Origin: Herbaspirillum sp. YR522
GTDB lineage: Bacteria > Pseudomonadota > Gammaproteobacteria > Burkholderiales > Burkholderiaceae_D
DNA: 46,786 bases
Direction of reading: 5' to 3'
Assembly: GCF_000282575.1 (NCBI RefSeq)
Contig: NZ_AKJA01000040.1
Coordinates: forward strand, 1 to 46,786
Notes under the pieces: model-generated
Databases searched by the model: none
What the model was told of the DNA's origin: nothing
What the model saw: only the letters and a program-made list of their open reading frames with translations
Made by a program: the position numbers and the translations under genes
In this document: positions 27,393-36,289 of the stretch, in pieces
Numbering within the stretch: position 1 is the stretch's first letter
Layout of the letters: every line of letters begins with the position of its first letter

Positions 27393-27407
27393 GCAATCCC
27401 GCTCCCA
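27393..27407 (-). promoter_or_regulatory. Sigma54-like promoter upstream of PEP-CTERM gene
   Basis: The minus strand reads TGGGAGCGGGATTGC, which keeps the exact GG-N10-GC spacing and the TTGC of the -12 element but departs from the -24 consensus (TGGCAC) at two positions. Transcription from it would begin about 140 bases before the PEP-CTERM start. Sigma54 control by PrsK/PrsR is known for some exosortase systems; no such regulator lies in this window. Confidence 0.4.
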
Positions 27408-27460
27408 GAGGGGTTTTTTAGCGTTCCTGCCGCATTGTCGCGCGACAAGATTCCCTCTGG
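27405..27460. repeat. Nested inverted repeats with a perfect 14-bp palindrome
   Basis: CCAGAGGG (27405-27412) and CCCTCTGG (27453-27460) are exact inverted copies. Inside them lies the perfect palindrome TTGTCGCGCGACAA (27435-27448). The block sits immediately upstream of the sigma54-like site, where an activator or repressor could bind; as RNA from the GNAT gene it could also fold as a branched hairpin. Confidence 0.55.
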
Positions 27461-27524
27461 TTAATATTGCAACCCAGGGGCCAGCGCTGCCGAAAATGAG
27501 AAATTTCCACCAGGAAATAACTAA

Positions 27525-28037
27525 CTATTTGTTGTTGTCGCGGATGCTCAGGACCATGTAGAGCGCATTCTTGCCATAGCTGGCAAGCCTGACTTGCATC
27601 GATGCATCCGGCACGAAGCCGGCATCGCGCCAATAAGCGGCCGATCCATGCACTGCGACCAGGCTGGCATGGGCCAGGTGGTGTTGCCGCATCAAGTCAT
27701 GCATGCGCTCCATGAGCGCGCGCCCCAACCCGCCTCCGCGCGCCTGCGGCAGCAGGGCTATATCGTGCAGGTGCAACCCATCGGCGTCGATATCGAGGCG
27801 ATGCAGGAGGCTGTCCAGCGCAGGCGGATGACCGTAACGCGCGGGATGCATGATGCCGTAGCCGAGCAGCGTCGACTCGGCGCCCTGCGCCACGGCAACC
27901 ATGCAACCCGGCGCAAACAACGCCAGTCGCTCGGCGAACACGGCTTCGGATTCGAAATAGCCGATATGCACCCGCGCTGCGATCTGCATTACCTGCGGCA
28001 GGTCCGCCGCCGTCATCGCACGCCAGAAACAGGCCAT
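27525..28037 (-). CDS. GNAT-family N-acetyltransferase
   Basis: A 170-residue single-domain GNAT protein. MACFWRAMTAADLPQVMQIA is the first strand and helix, LHDIALLPQARGGGLGRALM contains the acetyl-CoA-binding R/Q-x-x-G-x-G/A loop, and GSAAYWRDAGF the C-terminal wedge. It probably transfers an acetyl group to a small molecule or protein amine; the acceptor is unknown. GGGAGG 6 bases before ATG 28037 fixes the start. It stands between the PEP-CTERM gene and the translation operon without an obvious functional link. Confidence 0.85.
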   Translation of the reverse strand: MACFWRAMTAADLPQVMQIAARVHIGYFESEAVFAERLALFAPGCMVAVAQGAESTLLGYGIMHPARYGHPPALDSLLHRLDIDADGLHLHDIALLPQARGGGLGRALMERMHDLMRQHHLAHASLVAVHGSAAYWRDAGFVPDASMQVRLASYGKNALYMVLSIRDNNK

Positions 28038-28077
28038 CGCTTGCCTCCCAATTGATCCGGGCCGGGTCGACCGGCGT

Positions 28078-28101
28078 AAAAAAACCGCGGCATCGCCGCG
28101 G
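28078..28101 (-). terminator. Rho-independent terminator of the thrS-merR operon
   Basis: On the minus strand, CCGCGGC and GCCGCGG form a perfect 7-bp stem with a 3-base loop, followed by seven T (28078-28084). It lies just after the merR-like stop and closes the long translation operon. Confidence 0.85.
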
Positions 28102-28132
28102 CCAGGTTCGAACTCGCCCGTTACCAGGCCGC

Positions 28133-28534
28133 TCAGGCCGATAGGCCTGGCTTGAGCAGCTGCAGTACTGCCGACAACTCCGCGCGCATCGCTTCGATTG
28201 CCTCTTCGTCAAGACTGATCGGCGGCGGCACCTGGATTTCGGGTTGTTCCGGCTCCTGGCTGCCATCGAGCTTGTTGCGCGCGCCACTGATGGTAAAGCC
28301 TTGCTCGTAGAGCAGTTCGCGGATGCGACGGATCAGCAGCACTTCGTGGTGCTGGTAATAGCGCCGGTTGCCGCGCCGCTTGACGGGCTTTAGCTGCGTG
28401 AATTCCTGCTCCCAATAACGCAGCACGTGCGGCTTGACGCCACACAGCTCGCTGACTTCGCCGATGGTGAAATAGCGCTTGGCAGGGATCGGTGGCAATA
28501 CCACCAACGCCGGTTTGTTGATGCGATCGTTCAT
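28133..28534 (-). CDS. MerR-family transcriptional regulator
   Basis: A 133-residue protein with a MerR-type winged helix: YFTIGEVSELCGVKPHVLRY is the helix-turn-helix, WEQEFTQLKPVKRRGNRRYY the wing, and HHEVLLIRRIRELLYEQGF the following helices. The C-terminal third is Pro/Glu-rich and short, without Cys ligands for a metal, so the signal is unknown. This small MerR protein is characteristically found right after ihfA in beta- and gammaproteobacteria. It starts 3 bases after the ihfA stop and is the last gene of the operon. Confidence 0.88.
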   Translation of the reverse strand: MNDRINKPALVVLPPIPAKRYFTIGEVSELCGVKPHVLRYWEQEFTQLKPVKRRGNRRYYQHHEVLLIRRIRELLYEQGFTISGARNKLDGSQEPEQPEIQVPPPISLDEEAIEAMRAELSAVLQLLKPGLSA

Positions 28535-28537
28535 AGA

Positions 28538-29005
28538 TTAGGCTGACATCTCAAGCGGTTTGACGCTCGAATCCTCGACCATTTCCTTCAGCTTTTGACT
28601 TGCATGGAAAGTAACCACGCGCCGCGCGGTGATGGGTATTTCTTCACCGGTCTTGGGATTGCGCCCCGGGCGCTGGGGCTTGTCGCGCAACTGGAAGTTG
28701 CCGAAGCCGGACAACTTGACGGCTTCACCACGCTCGAGGGCATTACGAATTTCATCGAAGAAGGTTTCGACCATGTCCTTCGCTTCGCGCTTGTTCAGAC
28801 CGACCTGCTCGAACAAAAGTTCGGCCAGTTCGGCCTTGGTCAGCGTCGGCAGGTTCTTCTCGGCCTGCGAGCGCGCATGCGATTCGAGCACGGCACGTTG
28901 CAGGTCGGCGTCCAGCACGGATTGAAACTCGTTCGAATTCACGTTGTTCATGGCGAAAGTGACGGGGCCTGTGACCAGTCTGTTGTTATTGTCTTGCGGG
29001 TTCAT
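28538..29005 (-). CDS. ihfA: Integration host factor subunit alpha
   Basis: A 155-residue HU/IHF-family DNA-bending protein. [20 protein letters not shown] opens the core domain, [20 protein letters not shown] holds the DNA-inserting Pro arm, and [20 protein letters not shown] closes it. The core starts near residue 54, so there is an N-terminal extension compared with the roughly 100-residue enterobacterial protein. ATG 29005 overlaps the pheT stop (TGATG) and suggests coupling; ATG 28951 (MNNVNSNEF) is a plausible alternative that would shorten the extension by 18 residues, and it lacks a ribosome site. IHF could assist sigma54 promoters elsewhere in the window, which is inference. Confidence 0.9.
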   Translation of the reverse strand: MNPQDNNNRLVTGPVTFAMNNVNSNEFQSVLDADLQRAVLESHARSQAEKNLPTLTKAELAELLFEQVGLNKREAKDMVETFFDEIRNALERGEAVKLSGFGNFQLRDKPQRPGRNPKTGEEIPITARRVVTFHASQKLKEMVEDSSVKPLEMSA

Positions 29006-31431
29006 CAGGCACGCAATCTGGCGCCAAGCTTTGCGCTTGCAGCTGTCACCAGTGCACTCATCGCAACGTCGACCTTGTCATCCTGAAGGGTGTTTTGAGT
29101 ATCTTGCAACGTGAACCTGAACGCAAGACTTTTTTCGTCCGTCTCGAGCCCCTTGCCTTGATATTCATCAAATAAAACAATGGCTTGGATGATAGCGCAG
29201 GCAGCGTTGTCACGCTGTTCGGCAGCAAACACATCCAGCAATTGCTGGGCTGCGATCGGCTGCTTGACCACCAGCGCCAGGTCGCGGCTGACGGCCGGGA
29301 ACTTGGAGATGTCGAGGTACGACGGCAGGTCGCGCTGCTGCAGGGCGTGGGCATCGACTTCGAACAGCACCGGTGCCAGCGGCAGGTCATATTTCTGCTG
29401 CCAGCGCGGATGCAGTTCGCCGATCACGCCGATGACCTGTTCGCCCAGCAGCACTTGCGCGCTGCGCCCCGGATGCAGCGCCGGGTGCTCGATACGGGCA
29501 AAGCGCAATGCGCGCGGCGCGAACAAGGCTTCCAGATCGGCCTTGAGATCGAAGAAATCGATATTGCGGCTGGCCTGCCCCCACTGCTCTTCCAGCACCG
29601 GGCCATAGGCCAGCGCGGCGACCTTCTTGGGCTGGTCGAAACCGGCCACCGACAGCTCGCCGTCGAGCGCGGCCGGGTTTTTGGCGAACACGCCGCCGAT
29701 CTCGAAGACACGGATGCGACCGGCCTTGCGGTTGATGTTGTAGCGGGCGTTGGCGACCAGGCCCGCCAGCAAGGAAGAACGCATCACGCTCATCTGGCTG
29801 GCAATCGGATTGAGCAAACGGATGGGGTCGTCGTTGCCGGCGAAATCGGCTTCCCAGGCAGCTTCGACGAAGCTGAAATTGACCACCTCCTGGTAATCGA
29901 GGTCGGCCAGTTGGCGCCGGATCGCAAACAGGGAACGGGTGTTCTCGGGAGCGATGCGCATCGCACTGGCAGCCACCGGCGGCAGCGCCGGGATGTTCTC
30001 GAAACCGTAGACGCGCGCCACCTCTTCGATCAGGTCTTCCTCGATCTCGATATCGAATCGATACGAAGGAGGCGTGACCGAGAACAGGCCGGGCTGCTGG
30101 CTGAACTGCAGGCCCAGCCGCTTGAAGATGTCGGCCACCATGTCGTCGGTGATCGCCACCCCGATCACCTTGGCCGCGCGCGCGGTGCGCAGGCTGACCG
30201 CGGCGCGTTGCGGCAGGTTCACCACCTGGTCGTCGATCGGGCCGATGCCGGTCTGGGCGGTACCGCAGATTTCGATGAGCAAGGCGGTGATACGCTCGAT
30301 ATGGTCGACCACGGTGGCGAAGTCGACGCCACGCTCGAAGCGATGCGCGGCATCGGTCGAGAAGTTATAGCGACGGGCACGCCCCTGGATCGCCTGTGGG
30401 AACCAGAACGCGGCTTCGAGGTAGATGTTGGTGGTGTCGAGCGAGACGGCGGTGGCGTCGCCGCCCATGATGCCGGCCAGGGATTCGAGTTGCTTGTCGT
30501 CGGCGATCACGCCGACCCATTCATCGACCTCGACCGTATTGCCATTGAGCAGCTTGAGCGATTCGCCCTGCTTGCCCCAGCGTACGTCCAGGCCGCCGTG
30601 GATCTTGTCGAGATCGAACACGTGCGACGGACGCCCCAGTTCCAGCATGACATAGTTGGAGATGTCGACCAGCGCCGAGATCGGGCGTTGGCCGCTGCGC
30701 TCCAGGCGCTGCTTCATCCATTGCGGCGTGGCCGCACGCGCGTTGAGACCGCGGATGACGCGACCGGCGAAGCGGCCGCACAGGTCCGGCGCCGAAATAC
30801 GCACCGGCAGCTTCTCGTCGAGCGTGAACGCCACCGGCTGGAACACGGGCGACTTCAGCGGCGCCCCGGTCAGGGCCGAGACTTCGCGGGCCACGCCCAG
30901 CACCGACAGGCAGTCAGCCTTGTTGGGCGTCAACTTGATGGTGAACTTGAGGTCGTTGAGCTGCAGGTAGTCGCGGAAATTCTGGCCCACCGGCGCATCG
31001 TCGGGCAGCTCCAGCAGGCCGCCGTGCTCGTCGGACAGCTTCAGCTCGCGTGCCGAGCACAGCATGCCTTGCGATTCGACGCCCCGCAGCTTGCCGACCT
31101 TGATCTCGAACGGCTTGCCGTCGGCGCCCGGCGGCAGCACCGCGCCGACCATGGCGCATGGAACCTTGAGGCCGGCCCGCACATTGGGTGCGCCGCAGAC
31201 GATATTGAGGATGGTACCGGTGTGCACGTTGACACGGCAGACGTTGAGGCGGTCGGCATCGGGATGCTTGCTCACTTCCAGCACTTCGCCCACCACCACG
31301 TTGGTGAACGGCGGTGCAACCGGCTCGACCTCTTCCACTTCGAGGCCCGACATCGTCAGCAAATGCGAGAGTTCATCCGAAGTCATGTTCGGATTGACCA
31401 TCGTACGCAACCAGTTTTCAGAGAATTGCAT
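29005..31431 (-). CDS. pheT: Phenylalanine-tRNA ligase beta subunit
   Basis: An 808-residue protein of full family length. It starts [20 protein letters not shown], has the tRNA-binding OB fold ([20 protein letters not shown] and [20 protein letters not shown]), the B3/B4 editing domain, the B5 domain and a C-terminal ferredoxin-like anticodon-binding domain ([14 protein letters not shown]). With PheS it forms the alpha2-beta2 enzyme that charges tRNA-Phe, and the beta subunit clears misacylated Tyr-tRNA. It starts 65 bases downstream of the pheS stop. Confidence 0.97.
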   Translation of the reverse strand: MQFSENWLRTMVNPNMTSDELSHLLTMSGLEVEEVEPVAPPFTNVVVGEVLEVSKHPDADRLNVCRVNVHTGTILNIVCGAPNVRAGLKVPCAMVGAVLPPGADGKPFEIKVGKLRGVESQGMLCSARELKLSDEHGGLLELPDDAPVGQNFRDYLQLNDLKFTIKLTPNKADCLSVLGVAREVSALTGAPLKSPVFQPVAFTLDEKLPVRISAPDLCGRFAGRVIRGLNARAATPQWMKQRLERSGQRPISALVDISNYVMLELGRPSHVFDLDKIHGGLDVRWGKQGESLKLLNGNTVEVDEWVGVIADDKQLESLAGIMGGDATAVSLDTTNIYLEAAFWFPQAIQGRARRYNFSTDAAHRFERGVDFATVVDHIERITALLIEICGTAQTGIGPIDDQVVNLPQRAAVSLRTARAAKVIGVAITDDMVADIFKRLGLQFSQQPGLFSVTPPSYRFDIEIEEDLIEEVARVYGFENIPALPPVAASAMRIAPENTRSLFAIRRQLADLDYQEVVNFSFVEAAWEADFAGNDDPIRLLNPIASQMSVMRSSLLAGLVANARYNINRKAGRIRVFEIGGVFAKNPAALDGELSVAGFDQPKKVAALAYGPVLEEQWGQASRNIDFFDLKADLEALFAPRALRFARIEHPALHPGRSAQVLLGEQVIGVIGELHPRWQQKYDLPLAPVLFEVDAHALQQRDLPSYLDISKFPAVSRDLALVVKQPIAAQQLLDVFAAEQRDNAACAIIQAIVLFDEYQGKGLETDEKSLAFRFTLQDTQNTLQDDKVDVAMSALVTAASAKLGARLRA

Positions 31432-31496
31432 GATTCAGACTTTCGGCTATGCACCAACACGCGCCGCGACCATGCGCGACGCCGCTCGTTATCGAT

Positions 31497-32513
31497 TTAA
31501 TTGAATTGCTTGAGGAAGCGCAGGTCGCCTTCGTAGAACAGGCGCAGGTCACTGATGCCATAGCGCAGCATGGTCAGGCGCTCCAGGCCGGAGCCGAATG
31601 CAAAACCGATGTATTGCTCGGGATCGAGACCCATGTTGCGCACCACCGTCGGGTGTACCTGGCCGGCACCGGAGACTTCCAGCCAGCGCCCCTTCAGGGG
31701 GCCGCTGCCGAAGGCGATATCGATTTCGGCCGACGGTTCGGTAAACGGGAAATACGAGGGGCGGAAACGTACCTGCAGGTCATCGGTCTCGAAGAAGGCC
31801 TTGACGAAATTGAGGTAGACGCCCTTGAGGTCGGCGAAGCTGATGTCTTCGGCAATCCACAGGCCTTCGACCTGGTGGAACATGGGCGAATGGGTGGCAT
31901 CGCTGTCGACGCGATAGGTACGCCCGGGGGCGATGACCTTGATCGGCGGCTTGTTCATGCGCGCATAGCGCACCTGCATCGGGCTGGTGTGGGTGCGCAG
32001 CAGCAGCGGCTTGCCGGCGCTGTCGCGGCCATCGATATAGAAGGTATCCTGCATCGAGCGTGCGGGATGGTTTTCGGGGCTGTTGAGCGCCGTGAAATTG
32101 GTCCAGTCGGTCTCGATCTCGGGGCCATCGGCCACATCGAATCCGATCGAATGGAAGATCTCTTCGACCCGCTGCCAGGAGCGCATCACGGGATGGATGC
32201 CGCCGGTGCCACGACCGCGGCCAGGCAGGGTGACGTCGATGGCCTCGGCGTTCAGGCGCGATTGCATCTGCGCATTGGCAAGTTCATCGCGCCGCGCGGT
32301 GAGCGCGGTTTCGATTTTCTCCTTGGCGACATTGATGATCGCCCCTTGCGTCTTGCGCTCTTCCGGCGCCAGCTTGCCCAGGCCCTTCATCTGCTCGGTG
32401 ATCTGGCCGGTCTTGCCCAGGTACTTGGCCTTGGCGTTTTCCAGTGCGGCAGCATCAGTGGCGGCGGCAAAATCGCTCTGCGCCTGTGCCACGAGTTGGT
32501 CTAGGGGATTCAT
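31497..32513 (-). CDS. pheS: Phenylalanine-tRNA ligase alpha subunit
   Basis: A 338-residue class II synthetase subunit. The N-terminal coiled coil (residues 1-90) is followed by [20 protein letters not shown], motif 2 region [27 protein letters not shown], and the motif 3 region [19 protein letters not shown]. It makes Phe-AMP and transfers Phe to tRNA-Phe. The ATG at 32513 overlaps the stop of an upstream 30-codon Phe-rich ORF (ATGA), suggesting translational coupling to that leader. Confidence 0.97.
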   Translation of the reverse strand: MNPLDQLVAQAQSDFAAATDAAALENAKAKYLGKTGQITEQMKGLGKLAPEERKTQGAIINVAKEKIETALTARRDELANAQMQSRLNAEAIDVTLPGRGRGTGGIHPVMRSWQRVEEIFHSIGFDVADGPEIETDWTNFTALNSPENHPARSMQDTFYIDGRDSAGKPLLLRTHTSPMQVRYARMNKPPIKVIAPGRTYRVDSDATHSPMFHQVEGLWIAEDISFADLKGVYLNFVKAFFETDDLQVRFRPSYFPFTEPSAEIDIAFGSGPLKGRWLEVSGAGQVHPTVVRNMGLDPEQYIGFAFGSGLERLTMLRYGISDLRLFYEGDLRFLKQFN

Positions 32514-32602
32514 GCGGTAAATCTCGCTCCAATCGAAAATCCGACGACGAAGTCGAAAAGAAGAATATCCACGAATGCGTGGATCAAAAACATACGGGGC
32601 AT
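32510..32602 (-). CDS. Phe-rich 30-residue leader ORF before pheS
   Basis: The ORF starts ATG 32602 with AGAGGTG 8 bases upstream and stops at a TGA that overlaps the pheS ATG. Of 30 residues six are Phe (positions 5, 10, 16, 18, 22 and 28); the first part reads [18 protein letters not shown]. The role is probably like PheM: translation speed through Phe codons reports Phe-tRNA charging. CGGGGCA (32595-32601) and TGCCCCG (32617-32623) can pair so that the ribosome site lies in the loop and the start codon at the stem, and ATCCACG/CGTGGAT forms a hairpin inside the ORF. It does not resemble enterobacterial PheM in sequence, and no strong U-tract follows, so translational coupling is as likely as transcription attenuation. 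Confidence 0.6.
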   Translation of the reverse strand: MPRMFLIHAFVDILLFDFVVGFSIGARFTA

Positions 32603-32703
32603 CGGTATTTCACCTCTGCCCCGCAGGATTTTGCAGCGCCGGCTGCTGTTGGACTTCATGCGTCATGCATCAGCGGCCGGCTGCCGCATCAACACGCTGA
32701 CGA

Positions 32704-33066
32704 TCAGGCTGCAGCGATGTTGGCCTTCACCTGGTTGACGATGGCCAGGAACGCAGCCTTGTCGGTGACAGCCATGTCGGCCAGGACCTTGCGGTCCAGC
32801 TCGATCGAAGCACGCTTCAAGCCGTTCATGAACACGCTGTAGGTCACGCCATGCTGACGGGCAGCGGCGTTGATACGGGCGATCCACAGGGCACGGAAAA
32901 CGCGCTTCTTGTTACGGCGATCGCGGTAGGCGTACTGACCAGCGCGCATGACCGCTTGCTTGGCAATACGGTATACGTTTTTGCGACGACCACGGTAACC
33001 CTTGGCAAGGGCGAGGACTTTTTTGTGACGGGCACGTGCTGTTACCCCACGTTTGACTCTAGGCAT
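32704..33066 (-). CDS. rplT: 50S ribosomal protein L20
   Basis: A 120-residue basic protein starting [20 protein letters not shown], with the typical [20 protein letters not shown] and [20 protein letters not shown] blocks. It binds 23S rRNA early in large-subunit assembly. In other bacteria L20 also represses its own operon by binding the mRNA upstream of rpmI; the structured spacer at 33292-33539 could hold such a site here. It lies 27 bases after rpmI. Confidence 0.98.
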   Translation of the reverse strand: MPRVKRGVTARARHKKVLALAKGYRGRRKNVYRIAKQAVMRAGQYAYRDRRNKKRVFRALWIARINAAARQHGVTYSVFMNGLKRASIELDRKVLADMAVTDKAAFLAIVNQVKANIAAA

Positions 33067-33093
33067 AGTAGCTCCTTTAGTATGAGTGTGAGG

Positions 33094-33291
33094 TTAAGCG
33101 AACGGCAGCATTGCGCGCACGGAGTTCATGTTTGTGTCATGAACTTCCACTGCACCGCGCAATTGACGCTTGTTCTTGGTGGTCTTCTTGGTCAGGATGT
33201 GACGCTTGAAGGCTTGACCGCGCTTGACAGTACCGCCCGGGCGCACGCGAAAACGTTTCTTCGCGCTGCTCTTCGACTTCATCTTAGGCAT
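33094..33291 (-). CDS. rpmI: 50S ribosomal protein L35
   Basis: A 65-residue protein, [20 protein letters not shown] at the start and [20 protein letters not shown] in the middle, the normal size and sequence for L35. It is a small component of the large subunit. It sits between infC and rplT in the conserved order and is preceded by a 248-base structured spacer. Confidence 0.98.
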   Translation of the reverse strand: MPKMKSKSSAKKRFRVRPGGTVKRGQAFKRHILTKKTTKNKRQLRGAVEVHDTNMNSVRAMLPFA

Positions 33292-33539
33292 AGCAAATCT
33301 GTCCTGTTGGACAGCTCCATTTTTTTATGATTGCAGGTGGCAGCAACACTCGCTGCTCTTTGATGCCTGCTCTCACTTATTTGACAGCGGGGTAACCCCG
33401 CTGCTTTCGCCTGCCGCGGTCATTGACTGACTGCGGCGGGCAAATCCTTTGTCGGCCTACCTGTAGATCGCTTTCGCAACACAGGCGAGGTCGTGCGACC
33501 TCGCCTCTTACGGCAAACCGCGCACGCAAGACGTACGCG
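33292..33539 (-). promoter_or_regulatory. Structured infC-rpmI spacer (possible L20 operator)
   Basis: Two perfect hairpins stand out on the transcript: AGGCGAGGTCG with CGACCTCGCCT (33483-33506, 11 bp) and CAGCGGGG with CCCCGCTG (33385-33403, 8 bp, 3-base loop), with further GC-rich partial pairing between them. Neither has a U-tract. The position matches the L20 translational operator region known from other bacteria, but I cannot show the pseudoknot from sequence alone. Confidence 0.5.
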
Positions 33540-34061
33540 TTATTTCTTCTTCTTCGCCGCCATGATCATGATCATCTGGCGGCCTTCCATCTTGGGAAAC
33601 TGCTCGACCTGCGCATACGGCTCGAGGTCGACCTTCAAGCGCTCCAGAACGCGCATGCCGATTTCCTGGTGGGCCATTTCACGGCCGCGGAAACGCAACG
33701 TGATCTTCACCTTGTCGCCCTCTTCCAGGAACTTGGTCATGTTGCGCACCTTGATGTTGTAATCGCCATCATCGGTGCCAGGACGGAATTTGATTTCCTT
33801 GACCTGGATGACCTTCTGCTTGAGTTTGGCTTCGTGCGCCTTCTTCTGCTCCTGGTACTTGAACTTGCCGTAGTCCATCAAACGGCAGACCGGAGGCTGG
33901 GCAGTCGGCGCGATCTCGACGAGATCCACTTCTGCCTCTTCGGACAGACGTAACGCTTCAGCCAGGCTGACGATACCCAAGGGTTCGTTCTCAACACCCG
34001 ATAAACGCACCTCTGGTGCAGTGATTTCGCGATTTAGGCGATGCGACTTGTCAGTAGCTAT
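33540..34061 (-). CDS. infC: Translation initiation factor IF-3 with ATA start
   Basis: A 173-residue IF-3. The family N terminus [12 protein letters not shown] is encoded only if translation starts at ATA 34061, preceded by AAGGA about 8 bases upstream; the nearest usual start codon in frame is a GTG 17 codons later, which would delete the conserved N-terminal part. Non-ATG starts on infC are known (AUU in Escherichia coli) and let IF-3 limit its own synthesis. The core ([39 protein letters not shown]) and Lys-rich C terminus ([10 protein letters not shown]) are standard. The gene lies between thrS and rpmI. Confidence 0.95.
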   Translation of the reverse strand: MATDKSHRLNREITAPEVRLSGVENEPLGIVSLAEALRLSEEAEVDLVEIAPTAQPPVCRLMDYGKFKYQEQKKAHEAKLKQKVIQVKEIKFRPGTDDGDYNIKVRNMTKFLEEGDKVKITLRFRGREMAHQEIGMRVLERLKVDLEPYAQVEQFPKMEGRQMIMIMAAKKKK

Positions 34062-34108
34062 TGCAGTTTCCTTTTGACATCCAATGAATAAAGCGGTGCT
34101 CCTTGCGC

Positions 34109-34129
34109 AAAGGGAGCCAGGCTCCCTTT
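34109..34129 (-). promoter_or_regulatory. Perfect hairpin between thrS and infC
   Basis: AAAGGGAGCC (34109-34118) and GGCTCCCTTT (34120-34129) are exact inverted copies around one base; in practice an 8-bp stem with a 5-base loop. It lies just after the thrS stop and about 48 bases before the infC start and has no U-tract. It may be a processing or stability element or a weak attenuator. Confidence 0.55.
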
Positions 34130-34132
34130 CTA

Positions 34133-36040
34133 TCAGGCTTTGGTGTCGACCTCTGTCTTGAGACGCTCCACCAATGCGTCGATCGGCATCACGCCCAGAT
34201 CGACATTGCCCCGCGCACGCACGGCCACAGTGTTTGCATCACGTTCTTTATCACCTACCACAAGGATATATGGCGGCTTCTGAATCGAATGCTGCCGTAT
34301 TTTATAGGTAATCTTTTCGTTGCGCAAATCGGTCTCGACCCTAAACCCTTGTTTTTTCAGCGTTTGTGCAACGTCCTTCACATAATCGGCTTGCGCGTCG
34401 GAAATATTCAGGATGACAACCTGCACCGGCGCCAGCCACAACGGCATCGCGCCGGCGTGGTTTTCGATCAGGATCGCAATGAAGCGCTCCAGCGAACCGA
34501 CAATCGCCCGGTGCAGCATGACCGGCACCCGACGGCCGTTGTCTTCGGTGACGTATTCGGCCCCCAACCGCGCCGGCATCGAGAAGTCTACCTGCATGGT
34601 CCCGCACTGCCACGAGCGTCCGATCGAATCCTTCAGGTGGTATTCGATCTTCGGTCCGTAGAAAGCGCCCTCGCCCGGCAACTCCTCCCACTCGGTGCCG
34701 GAGGCGCGAATCGCTTCGCGCAGCGCGTTTTCGGCCTTGTCCCAGACCTCTTCGGCCCCGATACGCTTCTCGGGACGCAAGGCCAGCTTCACGGCAACAT
34801 CGGTAAAGCCGAAGCAGTCGTACACTTCGCGCACCACCCGGTTGAAGGCGGCCACTTCCTCCTGGATCTGGTCTTCGGTACAGAAGATGTGTCCATCGTC
34901 CTGGGTAAAGCCGCGCACGCGCATCATGCCGTGCAGCGCGCCGGACGGCTCGTTGCGGTGGCACTGGCCGAATTCGCCGAAGCGCAACGGCAGGTCGCGA
35001 TAGCTGTGCAGGCCGGAATTGTAGATCTGGATATGACCCGGGCAATTCATGGGCTTGAGCGCGTAGGCACGACTCTCCGACTCGGTGGTAAACATGTTGT
35101 CGCGATAGTTATCCCAGTGCCCGGTCTTTTCCCACAGCGAACGATCCAGGATCTGCGGCGCCTTGACTTCCTGGTAGCCGCTATCCTGGTAGACACGCCG
35201 CATGTATTGCTCGACCTGTTGCCAGATCGACCATCCCTTGGGGTGCCAGAACACCAGCCCGGGCGCTTCTTCCTGGAAGTGGAACAGGTCCAGTGCACGG
35301 CCCAGCTTGCGGTGGTCGCGCTTCTCGGCTTCTTCCAGCATGTGCAGGTAGGCCTCCTGGTCTTCCTTCTTGAGCCAGGCGGTGCCGTACACCCGCTGCA
35401 GCATCTCGTTGTTGGAGTCGCCGCGCCAGTAGGCGCCGGCCAGCTTCATCAGCTTGAATACCTTCAATTTGCCGGTCGACGGCACGTGCGGGCCGCGGCA
35501 CAGGTCGGTGAAGCCGCCTTCGCTGTACAGCGAGACATCTTCGTTCTGGGGAATCGAGGCAATGATCTCGGCCTTGTAGTTTTCACCGATGGACTTGAAA
35601 TAACTGACCGCTTCATCGCGCGGCAAGACCTTGCGCGTGACTGGCTCATCCTTCTTGGCCAGCTCGGCCATCTTCTTCTCGATGGCAGCCAGGTCGTCCG
35701 GCGTGAATGGGCGCTTGTACGAGAAGTCGTAATAGAAGCCGTTCTCGATCACCGGGCCAATGGTCACCTGGGCCTCGGGAAACAATTCCTTGACCGCATA
35801 GGCCAGCAAGTGCGCGGTGGAATGGCGGATCACGTCCAGGCCATCGGCATCCTTGTCGGTCACGATGGCCAGCTCGGCGTCCCGCTCGATCAGGAAGGAC
35901 GTATCGACCAGCTTGCCATCGACACGACCGGCCAGGGCCGCCTTGGCCAGGCCGGCGCCAATACTGGACGCGACCTGTGCCACAGTCACGGGCGCGTCGA
36001 ATTGACGCTGGGAACCATCGGGAAGACGAACTGAAACCAT
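34133..36040 (-). CDS. thrS: Threonine-tRNA ligase
   Basis: A 635-residue class II synthetase of normal length: N-terminal TGS domain ([20 protein letters not shown]), editing domain with [11 protein letters not shown] and the CRGPHVP block, catalytic core with [13 protein letters not shown] (zinc Cys), FRGF-region [18 protein letters not shown], and QCGTMQVDF, then the anticodon-binding domain ([18 protein letters not shown]). ATG 36040 is preceded by GGAG 6 bases upstream; the frame opening at 36097 is not used. It is the first gene of the operon; an extended -10 promoter, a Thr-codon leader ORF and a hairpin with U-tract lie in the 240 bases upstream. Confidence 0.97.
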   Translation of the reverse strand: MVSVRLPDGSQRQFDAPVTVAQVASSIGAGLAKAALAGRVDGKLVDTSFLIERDAELAIVTDKDADGLDVIRHSTAHLLAYAVKELFPEAQVTIGPVIENGFYYDFSYKRPFTPDDLAAIEKKMAELAKKDEPVTRKVLPRDEAVSYFKSIGENYKAEIIASIPQNEDVSLYSEGGFTDLCRGPHVPSTGKLKVFKLMKLAGAYWRGDSNNEMLQRVYGTAWLKKEDQEAYLHMLEEAEKRDHRKLGRALDLFHFQEEAPGLVFWHPKGWSIWQQVEQYMRRVYQDSGYQEVKAPQILDRSLWEKTGHWDNYRDNMFTTESESRAYALKPMNCPGHIQIYNSGLHSYRDLPLRFGEFGQCHRNEPSGALHGMMRVRGFTQDDGHIFCTEDQIQEEVAAFNRVVREVYDCFGFTDVAVKLALRPEKRIGAEEVWDKAENALREAIRASGTEWEELPGEGAFYGPKIEYHLKDSIGRSWQCGTMQVDFSMPARLGAEYVTEDNGRRVPVMLHRAIVGSLERFIAILIENHAGAMPLWLAPVQVVILNISDAQADYVKDVAQTLKKQGFRVETDLRNEKITYKIRQHSIQKPPYILVVGDKERDANTVAVRARGNVDLGVMPIDALVERLKTEVDTKA

Positions 36041-36108
36041 AGTGTGCTCCGTGTCGGCAGCATTGCTGCCTTGCCTGAATTGGGTGGGTGATACCAAAAA
36101 TGAAGACG

Positions 36109-36131
36109 AAAAAAAACGCGGGCCAGCCGCG
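36109..36131 (-). terminator. Attenuator-like terminator in the thrS leader
   Basis: On the transcript CGCGG and CCGCG (36117-36131) form a 5-bp GC stem with a 5-base loop, followed by eight U (36109-36116). A further CGAAAA/TTTTCG pairing can extend the stem. It lies about 70 bases before the thrS ATG, so it would stop thrS transcription. The 13-base string TGAAGACGAAAAA occurs on both sides (36101-36113 and 36139-36151, plus strand). Confidence 0.65.
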
Positions 36132-36159
36132 CTTTTCGTGAAGACGAAAAAGAACCCGA

Positions 36160-36201
36160 CTAGCGTCGCAAGGAATTTCCAGTGCTAGTTCGCGGTGTCA
36201 T
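36160..36201 (-). CDS. Thr-containing 13-residue leader ORF before thrS
   Basis: ATG 36201 opens [13 protein letters not shown] followed by TAG. Three of 13 residues are Thr, at positions 2, 5 and 7 (codons ACA, ACT, ACT). A weak ribosome site, AAAGG, lies about 12 bases upstream. A hairpin with U-tract begins about 30 bases after its stop, so ribosome stalling at Thr codons could be coupled to termination before thrS. I could not find a clear antiterminator. The frame stays open upstream to an ATG inside the -10 element, so this is a short piece of a longer open frame and could be chance. Confidence 0.4.
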   Translation of the reverse strand: MTPRTSTGNSLRR

Positions 36202-36289
36202 AACCGATTCGCCTTTCTCGCTCTTATATAGAAGTGGATTCAATGTTCTTGCCGCCCGCCATACAACGTCGGCAAACGCAAAGAACGAC

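Noticed and set aside
28085..28125. tRNA-like T-arm (GGTTCGAACTC) after the merR-like gene
   Set aside because: No acceptor or anticodon stem can be built around it; the segment is the operon terminator and spacer.
29185..31500. Plus-strand open frame of 771 codons opposite pheT
   Set aside because: It is the antisense shadow of pheT in GC-rich DNA: composition is His/Gln/Arg/Asp-heavy, with no domain and no ribosome site. Similar long shadows at 34103-36034, 7333-9285 and 38456-39802 were rejected for the same reason.
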